Shown: piece after piece, positions 50,392 to 52,468 of the stretch
How positions within the stretch are numbered: the stretch's first letter is position 1
How the letters are laid out: the number at the start of each line of letters is the position of its first letter
NCBI GenBank assembly: GCA_964017195.1
Contig: OZ024894.1
Coordinates: 31,956,388-32,020,387 of the forward strand
Length of the DNA stretch: 64,000 nucleotides
Direction: 5' to 3'
Origin: Siderastrea radians
Taxonomy: Eukaryota; Cnidaria; Anthozoa; Scleractinia; Rhizangiidae
Position numbers and translations under genes: made by a program
The notes under the pieces: generated by a model
What the model was told of the DNA's origin: nothing
The model's input: only the letters and a program-made list of their open reading frames with translations
Databases searched by the model: none

Positions 50392-50451
50392 CTTATTTAT
50401 TTATTTTCAGGAAAGCGTCGTCGCCGTCGTCGTCGTTCAATCCGAGCGTAA
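1716..50451 (+). CDS. Gene 1: secreted F5/8C-EGF(9)-Sushi-HYR-GCC2-Ig mosaic matrix protein (28 coding exons)
   Basis: Joining the 28 exons listed below gives 3,636 nt with an unbroken frame ending TAA at 50449..50451. Approximate residues: signal peptide 1-18; F5/8 type C 19-188; Thr/Pro linker 189-203; Cys linker 204-219; nine calcium-binding EGF domains 220-597; Sushi1 598-662; Sushi2 663-727; HYR1 728-810; HYR2 811-889; Sushi3 890-951; Cys linker 952-981; GCC2/GCC3 modules 982-1092; Ig 1093-1198; Arg-rich tail 1199-1211. There is no transmembrane segment, so a secreted extracellular-matrix or cell-surface-associated protein is inferred. Discoidin domains bind glycans, lipids or collagen, EGF arrays form Ca2+-stiffened rods, and Sushi/HYR/Ig modules mediate protein contacts. 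The Sushi-HYR-HYR-Sushi-GCC2 segment resembles SVEP1 family proteins; the overall order matches no named protein I can recall. Two ATGs are adjacent (1716 and 1719); I used the first. Extra or skipped exons cannot be excluded without transcripts. Confidence 0.85.
1771..3469 (+). other. Intron 1 of gene 1
   Basis: Phase-1 intron with GTAAGT and TTTCTCAG ends. It is AT-rich with T-runs. I see no further exon, RNA gene or recognisable mobile element in it. Confidence 0.7.
3470..3560 (+). CDS. Gene 1 exon 2: F5/8 type C domain, start
   Basis: TTTCTCAG acceptor, AA|GTAAGT donor, leaving in phase 2. Encodes the first conserved Cys and a segment reading [20 protein letters not shown], the usual opening of discoidin domains (Cys, PLGLE-like, I.DDQ/K). 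The following MTASSS is also a family hallmark. Confidence 0.88.
3704..3824 (+). CDS. Gene 1 exon 3: F5/8 type C domain, middle
   Basis: Enters in phase 2 (CAG acceptor ending 3703) and leaves in phase 0 at GAG|GTAAGT. Encodes a Trp-containing stretch ending [17 protein letters not shown], which matches the discoidin pattern of GAW.....D...W/YI.IDL, continued directly by exon 4. Confidence 0.88.
4372..5192. mobile_element. PIF/Harbinger-like DNA element with TAA target duplication
   Basis: The left end GGGCCAGCTCGCACT and the right end, read in reverse complement as GGGCCCGGGTCGCACTT, form imperfect terminal inverted repeats of about 16 bp. Each end is flanked by TAA (4369..4371 and 5193..5195), a 3-bp TWA-type duplication characteristic of PIF/Harbinger. 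Inside are a short plus-strand open frame (4542..4754, basic, ending [16 protein letters not shown]) and minus-strand frames (about 5089 to 4735) facing it. Such convergent remnants would fit the transposase and Myb-like gene pair of Harbingers, but no catalytic motif is visible, so the element is probably internally deleted and non-autonomous. Superfamily assignment is inference from the ends. Confidence 0.6.
7024..7292. repeat. Diverged tandem duplication just past the LINE tail
   Basis: Two related segments, 7024..7110 and 7199..7292, share the pattern ACTCG..TCG..G.ACAT, CGCTTGAA.T.GCAG.ATTTGGC and GCAGAGCTAG.GCC. They lie downstream, in LINE orientation, of the RT tail and may belong to its 3' UTR or to an older repeat. 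Similarity was judged by eye. Confidence 0.5.
7330..9790 (-). pseudogene. Decayed RTE/CR1-like LINE reverse transcriptase (antisense to gene 1)
   Basis: On the minus strand, read from high to low coordinates, broken frames spell a LINE ORF2 in order. A basic region before the RT lies about 9500-9000. RT palm/fingers are at 8715-8446, with [33 protein letters not shown] and [12 protein letters not shown]. The Q-G-[CD] region is at about 8330-8270. Next comes a degraded catalytic motif and a [11 protein letters not shown] stretch at 8208-7990. The C-terminal tail at 7863-7330 has [21 protein letters not shown] and [19 protein letters not shown]. These are typical RTE/CR1-type motifs. Multiple stops and frameshifts and the missing FADD box indicate a dead copy. 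The 5' limit is approximate. Confidence 0.8.
7650..7746. repeat. Compound (TATG)n(TG)n(TATG)n microsatellite
   Basis: Runs of TATG flank a TG run. In the minus-strand LINE frame it reads as His/Thr/Tyr/Ile repeats and leaves the frame open, separating the [11 protein letters not shown] stretch from the ELLERAF stretch of the LINE tail. Confidence 0.95.
10935..11081 (+). CDS. Gene 1 exon 4: F5/8 type C domain, middle
   Basis: Acceptor TTTAAG (ending 10934), donor AAG|GTAGGC, phase 0 on both sides, 49 codons. Begins [18 protein letters not shown] and continues [13 protein letters not shown], the classic discoidin IDLG....V..I.TQG and Y...Y.V.YS signatures. Confidence 0.88.
11082..11985 (+). 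other. Intron 4 of gene 1 with TGACGTCA cluster
   Basis: Contains a poly-G tract near 11301-11314 and three perfect TGACGTCA palindromes at 11624, 11699 and 11710, plus one at 11211. No exon is seen. The segment resembles repeat DNA more than a designed enhancer (see findings). Confidence 0.5.
11986..12136 (+). CDS. Gene 1 exon 5: F5/8 type C domain, end
   Basis: Acceptor TTGAAG ending 11985, donor GCAG|GTAAGT. Enters in phase 0 and leaves in phase 1, setting the phase for every exon that follows. It encodes [12 protein letters not shown], then [20 protein letters not shown] and a closing YECAG. The NTD..T.V, ARYIR..P and C.R.E..GC-like ending are diagnostic of F5/8C; the terminal Cys pairs with that in exon 2. 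Confidence 0.9.
12733..12762 (+). CDS. Gene 1 exon 6: 30-nt Thr/Pro microexon
   Basis: Acceptor TTCAAAG ending 12732, donor GCAG|GTAAGA, phase 1-1. Encodes [10 protein letters not shown], a likely O-glycosylated flexible linker between the discoidin domain and the EGF array. Short, so its reality rests on phase match and strong splice sites. Confidence 0.65.
13146..13160 (+). CDS. Gene 1 exon 7: 15-nt microexon
   Basis: Preceded by TTTCTTTCTTCCCGCAG and followed by GTAAGTAATA, both strong splice sites. Fifteen bases, phase 1-1, encode A-P-P-P-I, extending the Pro-rich linker. Skipping it would keep the frame, so it could be alternative. Confidence 0.6.
   Translation, partial: LPLQ
13373..13420 (+). 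CDS. Gene 1 exon 8: Cys linker
   Basis: Acceptor AATTTTAG ending 13372, donor GTAG|GTACTG, phase 1-1, 16 codons: [17 protein letters not shown]. The two cysteines and GY..G pattern look like the tail half of an EGF or the start of a GCC2-like module. It leads straight into the first complete EGF. Confidence 0.75.
   Translation, partial: PVQQGIDSERITKLA
13751..13873 (+). CDS. Gene 1 exon 9: calcium-binding EGF 1
   Basis: Phase 1-1, 41 codons, opens DVDEC and contains [12 protein letters not shown], six cysteines in all. The D-x-D-E and N..G.Y pattern is the calcium-binding EGF consensus with an Asn hydroxylation site. Nearly identical at DNA level over its middle part to the EGF3 exon. Confidence 0.93.
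13874..15195 (+). other. Intron between EGF1 and EGF2
   Basis: Contains an (AATT)n run at 13987..14018 and an AAT/TAA-rich microsatellite at about 14336..14385. No certain exon is present; one weak exon-like frame near 14129 was rejected. Confidence 0.6.
15196..15318 (+). CDS. Gene 1 exon 10: calcium-binding EGF 2
   Basis: Phase 1-1, 41 codons, opens DIDEC with [12 protein letters not shown], six cysteines. Acceptor ATTAAG, donor GAAG|GTAGGA. Confidence 0.93.
15792..15914 (+). CDS. Gene 1 exon 11: calcium-binding EGF 3
   Basis: Phase 1-1, 41 codons, opens DVDEC with [12 protein letters not shown], six cysteines. Shares a long identical DNA stretch with EGF1 (AACACGAATGGAAGTTACAC continuing through ATGCAGCTG), pointing to exon duplication or conversion. 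Confidence 0.93.
16425..16620 (-). repeat. Dispersed copy of the intergenic repeat family
   Basis: Reverse-complemented, this stretch follows the same order of words as 56930..57090: CCTAA..CG.G.ATCTAG, then CCAGGC.TAAACTA, then ATCGACCATT, a TTGGTTAC segment and GATGG. It shows that the 52-57 kb repeat is a dispersed family, not only a local duplication. Similarity judged by eye. Confidence 0.55.
16835..17728 (+). CDS. LINE ORF1p (L1/Tx1-type RNA-binding protein)
   Basis: Uninterrupted 297-codon frame. Residues about 45-140 form a heptad-rich coiled coil ([19 protein letters not shown], then [19 protein letters not shown]). Residues about 145-160 ([18 protein letters not shown]) are the RRM-start signature of L1 ORF1 proteins. 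The C-terminal region ([17 protein letters not shown], ending [13 protein letters not shown]) matches the L1 ORF1 C-terminal domain. The role is as a trimeric nucleic-acid chaperone of the retrotransposition particle. The frame is intact although ORF2 is dead, so this copy may still make protein if transcribed from the host intron or its own 5' end. The nearby upstream Met alternatives are minor; the first (MPM) is used. Confidence 0.88.
   Translation: MPMESLLFTPKRKNRIAVIRSLPQKITRDLRESNSPAELSSDQEAVMDAIASKLDVVLSKLSNLETQFEELNIAVKGLQCKVTSLEVDVDSVKTKQKTLDGNFTSMEKNAVFVDEQLKKLRSESVNTNDDVSETRKKLLYLEAYSRRENLKFEGIPERNSQQIPEEENETGQQGKAPTENTQAVLTEFLENVLGIQDAHGIEFQRVHRLGKPRKENDKDRVIIARFLRYSDGERVFKCGRRLKDTEYKMYEDLPKEIHEMRKRQIEKLKKARKDGKQAYFSKSEPDKLYINGKYVQM
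18143..19058 (+). pseudogene. LINE ORF2, endonuclease domain
   Basis: Open frame coding for an APE-like (EEP) endonuclease: [11 protein letters not shown] (active-site Asn), IIFLQETYS (catalytic Glu), GGDFNAPLN (Asp and Asn), RRLDYWLIS and KTDHAAIVV (final Asp-His). All catalytic positions look present. Coding is cut after LLWDLI by insertion 1; the frame then runs a few codons into the insert and stops at 19096. Confidence 0.85.
19059..21155. mobile_element. Insertion 1: non-autonomous element with GC-rich inverted ends and internal duplication
   Basis: The LINE frame stops matching after LLWDLI and resumes at [17 protein letters not shown], marking an insert of about 2.1 kb. Its ends carry GGCGGCGCGACGTCT (about 19060) and, at the right (~21140-21155), the reverse complement of GGCGGCGCAGAGTCT, an imperfect inverted repeat. 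Inside, the segments 19712..19842 and 20836..20970 are diverged direct copies (CATTAAGCGAGAAAGTTCTC then CATATACGCGACAT), and 19240..19300 resembles 20050..20120, so most of the element consists of two ~0.9-1.1 kb units. No transposase frame is seen. I could not find a clear target duplication, so exact borders are uncertain. Confidence 0.65.
21160..22606 (+). pseudogene. LINE ORF2, reverse transcriptase domain (frameshifted)
   Basis: Continues ORF2 after insertion 1: basic linker ([14 protein letters not shown]), [13 protein letters not shown], then RT fingers/palm with [22 protein letters not shown] and [31 protein letters not shown] (first catalytic Asp), [20 protein letters not shown], and [11 protein letters not shown] (catalytic Asp pair). 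At least three frame changes or stops occur (around 21405, 21705 and 22046), so no intact enzyme can be made. The frame is cut after PIKIL by insertion 2. Confidence 0.87.
22607..24008. mobile_element. Insertion 2: DNA element with hairpin-forming end
   Basis: The LINE reading PIKIL resumes as GIYFTYD at 24012, so about 1.4 kb was inserted. The left 150 bp (22607..22757) folds into an almost complete hairpin with ~50-bp arms, nesting a perfect inner palindrome (GTACGGACC at 22666 and GGTCCGTAC at 22686). TTATTATATGGCA at about 22755 recurs in reverse complement at the right end (TGCCATATAATAA, about 23998-24009), and CAGTACGGACC also recurs inverted near 23930. No transposase is visible. This looks like a foldback or internally rearranged terminal-inverted-repeat element; superfamily not determined. 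Confidence 0.6.
24009..25258 (+). pseudogene. LINE ORF2, C-terminal part
   Basis: Resumes after insertion 2. 24009..24425 encodes the post-RT region with [20 protein letters not shown] and [11 protein letters not shown]; 24849..25258 encodes the C-terminus with a zinc-knuckle [18 protein letters not shown]. The two blocks are separated by frameshifts and stops between 24426 and 24848. Confidence 0.85.
25947..26069 (+). CDS. Gene 1 exon 12: calcium-binding EGF 4
   Basis: Phase 1-1, 41 codons, opens DIDEC with [12 protein letters not shown], six cysteines. First host exon after the LINE-filled intron; acceptor CTTAAG, donor AACG|GTATGA. Confidence 0.92.
26862..26993 (+). CDS. Gene 1 exon 13: calcium-binding EGF 5
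   Basis: Phase 1-1, 44 codons, DIDEC and [12 protein letters not shown], six cysteines. The first loop ([11 protein letters not shown]) is longer than in EGF1-4, resembling fibrillin-type EGFs; donor AATG|GTAATT. Confidence 0.92.
26994..28586 (+). other. Intron between EGF5 and EGF6
   Basis: About 1.6 kb of AT-rich sequence. A short open frame near 27175 has no recognisable domain. No repeat ends identified. Confidence 0.5.
28587..28715 (+). CDS. Gene 1 exon 14: calcium-binding EGF 6
   Basis: Phase 1-1, 43 codons, DIDEC and [12 protein letters not shown], six cysteines; acceptor TTTCGCAG, donor AAAG|GTAAGA. Confidence 0.92.
28716..31233 (+). other. Intron between EGF6 and EGF7
   Basis: Contains a (TG)n run at about 29281..29314, a shorter one near 29717, and a short open frame starting [11 protein letters not shown] at 29901 that could be a scrap of a mobile-element protein. 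No convincing gene. Confidence 0.5.
31234..31356 (+). CDS. Gene 1 exon 15: calcium-binding EGF 7
   Basis: Phase 1-1, 41 codons, DINEC and [12 protein letters not shown]; the usual Gly before Ser-Tyr is Ala. Six cysteines; acceptor ACCACAG, donor GTCG|GTAAGT. Confidence 0.92.
31357..32265 (+). other. Intron between EGF7 and EGF8
   Basis: Has short ATA/AAT-rich repeats around 31560-31790, with TTGCTAATAATATTCT-like words repeated. No exon or gene seen. Confidence 0.5.
32266..32388 (+). CDS. Gene 1 exon 16: EGF 8
   Basis: Phase 1-1, 41 codons, six cysteines with [12 protein letters not shown]. The opening is DKNEC instead of D-[IV]-[DN]-E-C; the acidic ligands at positions 1 and 4 are kept, so Ca2+ binding is still plausible. 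Confidence 0.92.
32832..32966 (+). CDS. Gene 1 exon 17: calcium-binding EGF 9
   Basis: Phase 1-1, 45 codons, DIDEC with a long first loop ([11 protein letters not shown]) and [12 protein letters not shown]; six cysteines. Last EGF of the array. Confidence 0.92.
33693..33887 (+). CDS. Gene 1 exon 18: Sushi/CCP domain 1
   Basis: Phase 1-1, 65 codons. Cysteines in [40 protein letters not shown] and a final C. FSCQ.GFEL.G and the Trp before the last Cys (SWNGSIINC) are Sushi hallmarks; six cysteines rather than four indicates the long CCP variant seen in HYR-associated proteins. Confidence 0.9.
34172..34366 (+). CDS. Gene 1 exon 19: Sushi/CCP domain 2
   Basis: Phase 1-1, 65 codons: [13 protein letters not shown] at the start, [13 protein letters not shown] in the middle and [16 protein letters not shown] at the end. 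Six cysteines, same size as Sushi1, suggesting exon duplication. Confidence 0.92.
35883..37193. mobile_element. 1.3-kb terminal-inverted-repeat DNA element with 9-bp target duplication
   Basis: The left end GGTAATTTGGAAAACATGG is repeated in reverse complement at the right end, and similarity continues through several CCGGAAT words for about 60 bp at both ends. The direct repeat CTGTTGTTG flanks both sides (35874..35882 and 37194..37202). A 9-bp duplication with long inverted repeats fits Mutator-like elements best; because GG follows the duplication on both sides the true length could be 9-11, and hAT (8 bp) is less likely. No transposase frame is present, so it is non-autonomous. Confidence 0.82.
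37749..38104 (+). repeat. Direct repeat copy A (upstream of HYR1)
   Basis: About 356 bp, near-identical and same orientation as 40184..40543. Begins GTACCAGGTTAGTTCGTC and ends CTCTTCACACTTAT, with GTATGCGTCCGCCATGTTGG inside. No terminal inverted repeats found; family unknown. Confidence 0.9.
38367..38615 (+). CDS. Gene 1 exon 20: HYR domain 1
   Basis: Phase 1-1, 83 codons. Reads [14 protein letters not shown] at the start and [20 protein letters not shown] then CQTSVIV at the end. The two cysteines, G.T.V.Y.A.D..GN..C.F.V pattern is the hyalin repeat, an Ig-like fold commonly next to Sushi domains. Confidence 0.93.
39463..39541. repeat. (TG)n microsatellite near HYR2 acceptor
   Basis: About 39 uninterrupted TG units ending 49 bases before the HYR2 exon (39591). 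Long UG tracts upstream of an acceptor can bind TDP-43/CELF-type proteins and influence exon inclusion; this is inference. Confidence 0.97.
39591..39827 (+). CDS. Gene 1 exon 21: HYR domain 2
   Basis: Phase 1-1, 79 codons: [60 protein letters not shown] textbook HYR domain including the SW.PPTF.DN motif. Confidence 0.95.
40184..40543 (+). repeat. Direct repeat copy B (downstream of HYR2)
   Basis: Near-identical to 37749..38104 with small indels (a 6-base addition around 40277). Together the copies bracket both HYR exons. Around them, 39828..40183 and 40544..41056 are plain intron. Confidence 0.9.
41057..41242 (+). CDS. Gene 1 exon 22: Sushi/CCP domain 3 (atypical)
   Basis: Phase 1-1, 62 codons: [47 protein letters not shown]. 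Cysteine order and the Trp near the end fit a Sushi-like module following HYR, as in SVEP1-type proteins, though the middle is unusually Lys-rich. Confidence 0.85.
   Translation, partial: SYNALKIQHLPKMVIGPPVVVLVEQNSAIPLVMLIRSCLRRLSMYNVPRVRIWNGDIFLIV
41493..41582 (+). CDS. Gene 1 exon 23: Cys linker
   Basis: Phase 1-1, 30 codons: [20 protein letters not shown] then [10 protein letters not shown]. Two cysteines; it probably forms the lead-in of the GCC2/GCC3 region that continues in the next exon, 4.6 kb away across the twin-primed LINE. Confidence 0.8.
42187..43944 (-). pseudogene. Twin-primed LINE: ORF2 3' half (RT catalytic box to C-terminus)
   Basis: Minus-strand frame with [15 protein letters not shown], the catalytic [11 protein letters not shown], the thumb [32 protein letters not shown], and the zinc-knuckle [16 protein letters not shown]. 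One in-frame TAA follows LFW (about 42491); beyond it the frame continues ([12 protein letters not shown] to [10 protein letters not shown] at 42187). A single stop over some 580 codons implies a young copy. Confidence 0.88.
43945..45480 (+). pseudogene. Twin-primed LINE: ORF2 5' half, inverted
   Basis: Plus-strand frame of about 510 open codons: end of the endonuclease ([35 protein letters not shown], where the family normally has Asp-His, here Asp-Leu), then [90 protein letters not shown] and [10 protein letters not shown]. It has no internal stop. Transcription of gene 1 would read this half in sense and the other half in antisense. Confidence 0.9.
45492..46158 (+). other. Intron tail before GCC2 exon
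   Basis: AT-rich with a (GTTT)n run at about 46018..46052. No gene seen. Confidence 0.6.
46159..46311 (+). CDS. Gene 1 exon 24: GCC2/GCC3 (ephrin-receptor-like) module 1
   Basis: Phase 1-1, 51 codons: [46 protein letters not shown]. The C..G.F...-.C..C..G.YQ...G...C..CP pattern is the Cys-rich repeat found in SVEP1, SCUBE and signal-peptide-CUB-EGF proteins. Confidence 0.93.
46312..48050 (+). other. Intron between GCC2 modules
   Basis: Contains a perfect 10-bp-arm palindrome (ATCCAAGATG at 47296, CATCTTGGAT at 47311) beside a TGACGTCA, resembling repeat DNA. No exon found. Confidence 0.55.
48051..48230 (+). CDS. Gene 1 exon 25: GCC2/GCC3 module 2
   Basis: Phase 1-1, 60 codons: [39 protein letters not shown] and [20 protein letters not shown]. 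Same fold as exon 24 with a longer first loop. Acceptor TTACACAG, donor GGCG|GTGAGC. Confidence 0.93.
48937..49068 (+). CDS. Gene 1 exon 26: Ig domain, first half
   Basis: Phase 1-1, 44 codons: [20 protein letters not shown], then [19 protein letters not shown]-strand Cys is present; the core Trp expected about a dozen residues later is replaced (LPTFFIKQ). Confidence 0.88.
49748..49933 (+). CDS. Gene 1 exon 27: Ig domain, second half
   Basis: Phase 1-1, 62 codons: [42 protein letters not shown] is the F-strand signature of I-set/C2 Ig domains. The 49069..49747 intron holds nothing recognisable. Confidence 0.92.
50411..50451 (+). CDS. Gene 1 exon 28: Arg-rich C-terminus and stop
   Basis: Acceptor TTTTCAG after an (ATTT)n-like tract; encodes [13 protein letters not shown] and TAA (50449..50451). 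Seven consecutive Arg followed by Ser form a furin-type or glycosaminoglycan-binding basic tail. Confidence 0.8.
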
Positions 50452-50551
50452 ATAAAGAGTTTATATGGTTTAATACTAGCAGATAGATTAAAATGAAAAA
50501 CCATGAAACTTGTCTTGAAACCAAAGTAACACGGCATGGTAATTAAATAAA
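50451..50551 (+). terminator. Gene 1 polyadenylation signals
   Basis: AATAAA occurs at 50451..50456, overlapping the stop codon, and again at 50546..50551. The second gives a more usual short 3' UTR. Cleavage site not determinable. Confidence 0.6.
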
Positions 50552-51425
50552 GCCATTTGCAAATGACTAATCCTGACTCTTGTTGTTGTTTTTTACACTT
50601 GTTTCCACTTTCACAGATATAATGTAATCCACGCTATCTACAAACCCTTTTCAACTGAATTTTCGTACTTTTTTTCTTTCCTTTCTACGGCCTATCCCGA
50701 ACTCGGGCATTTCGAATCATTCGTTTTATGGATTTCCCTAAATCAATGCCTGTAACACAAATGGACGAATCACAACAGGAAACAATGTTGAACAACTTCC
50801 TAAAAAGTGTTGTTGCTTACTAGACATATTTGCTGGGCAACGAAAACAAGCCCACGTGGAAGTTGAGTGGGGATGGGGGAAGAGGATAGCTCGGCACGGC
50901 AACTCTCTTCATGGTGGAGAAGTAAGATTGTGATACGCGTCCAAAAAACGTGTGTATTCACTAGTTGTAATGAATTAACCTAGGGTTCCACTCGAGCTTT
51001 GAAATCCAAAAAGCGGTCCTGTAAACACAACTGAAAATGGAACGAACAGATGAATTACTAGTTTGATAAGTAACACGCGCATGAAGAAATTTTTGGAAAG
51101 AAACAAAAAGCTTTCAATTTAATTTACCCTCCTCCTTATTCAGCATGACTTCCACTCTCTCGGTCGTTTAACTATTTCTAACTCTCCTCTGGTCATTAAT
51201 ACAAAGAAAGTTCGGGGCTTTCTAGGCCAAATACGCCTGCGTTAATAAAAAATGACTGTACCCCATTATGAGACTGACATTAATTTAAATTCGTCATTTT
51301 GAACACGGTAACTAGATGGAGTGAAGTTATGTTTTACAGGCATTACCATATCTCAGAGCCTCTATTTCTGTTACGGGATAGGTATGATAACTTTCAGACT
51401 CCCGCGCTCCACTGAACAACTAAAA

Positions 51426-52005
51426 GAGGGTCTAGATGGGGGTACATCGATAACAATAAACACTTAAATTTTTGCCTATGTAACATCAAACAGTAAAAAT
51501 TTTGGCTGTTTAACATCTCACAAGAACAAAAAACTCACTGTACCACTAAATTTGATACACATGAAAAAAAGGTTCCAAAAGGGTAAAAGTTATTTACTCA
51601 TTGTTAAACTTTTTTTACATATTTTTGTTTTTGGTTTGAATTTTTTATCATGGGAAATTATTTATCAACGGAAGACGATTTTATGCAGTGGTCCGCTGAA
51701 AAACTGCTGGCCATTGTTGCGCATGAGTAGAAAGTACATGGACGCATACTGGCCAGTTCCACGCCGGCTCTTGAATTTTGAATTTTATTTTACTTTTGCA
51801 ACCCTTTGAACGTATGAGCTTAGTTTGAAGTACTTTTTTCTATCACAGTTGCCTTTTCCGTGAAGTTTTTATTCGCTAAATTTCTGTTCTGAAACTAAAC
51901 AGTATATTTTCTATAACACTAAACACTTAAATTTGACATGTTTTCACACTGAACATTAAAAAAATGAGCAAATAATTGTTAACACTAAATCCCATCCAGA
52001 CCCTC
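51426..52005. mobile_element. MITE-like element with 15-bp inverted ends
   Basis: GAGGGTCTAGATGGG (51426..51440) is matched, with one mismatch, by the reverse complement of CCCATCCAGACCCTC (51991..52005). The interior is AT-rich with repeated TAACA[TC]-type words near both ends and has no transposase. No clear target duplication seen. Confidence 0.5.
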
Positions 52006-52216
52006 CAGGAATGCAAGCGTTTTTTTTTTCTCTTTTTTTTTTTTGGTTGTCTGTTTTTTTTAGGTTATAGATATCTTATGAAATAGAAAAACAAGAGCAC
52101 GCAGTCTAGTCAAACTAGCAAAACTCAGTGATCGATGAGGCTATGTTAGGTGTTCTAAAGATAAGGCTTCTCGGCCAATCACCAAATGCTTTTGGGCATA
52201 AGGGAGGGATATCATA

Positions 52217-52468
52217 GTACAGTCCCCGGGGGTACCAAAGTGTGGCAGAAATCACGTCAAACAGCCCGTGGAAAAAACGGGACGATGACAAGAAATTCTA
52301 TTGTTTTGGCTTATCCTTGAAGCATAAGAAAGGGCTGCAAGTTTTGCTCTAGGTATATGAAAGGGGTGCCATTTTGCTAAAAATTAGCATAATAAAGGTA
52401 AGAGTTTGAGCCTCTGGGCGGAGCCTCCCTGGAAAAAAACTTTATTGAGTACCCCCGGGAGTACAGTA
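52217..52468. mobile_element. ~250-bp palindromic-ended MITE
   Basis: AGTACAGTCCCCGGGGGTAC at the left mirrors GTACCCCCGGGAGTACAGT at the right. Similar end sequence appears again at 55235..55256 in the second duplication copy. Non-coding. Confidence 0.6.
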
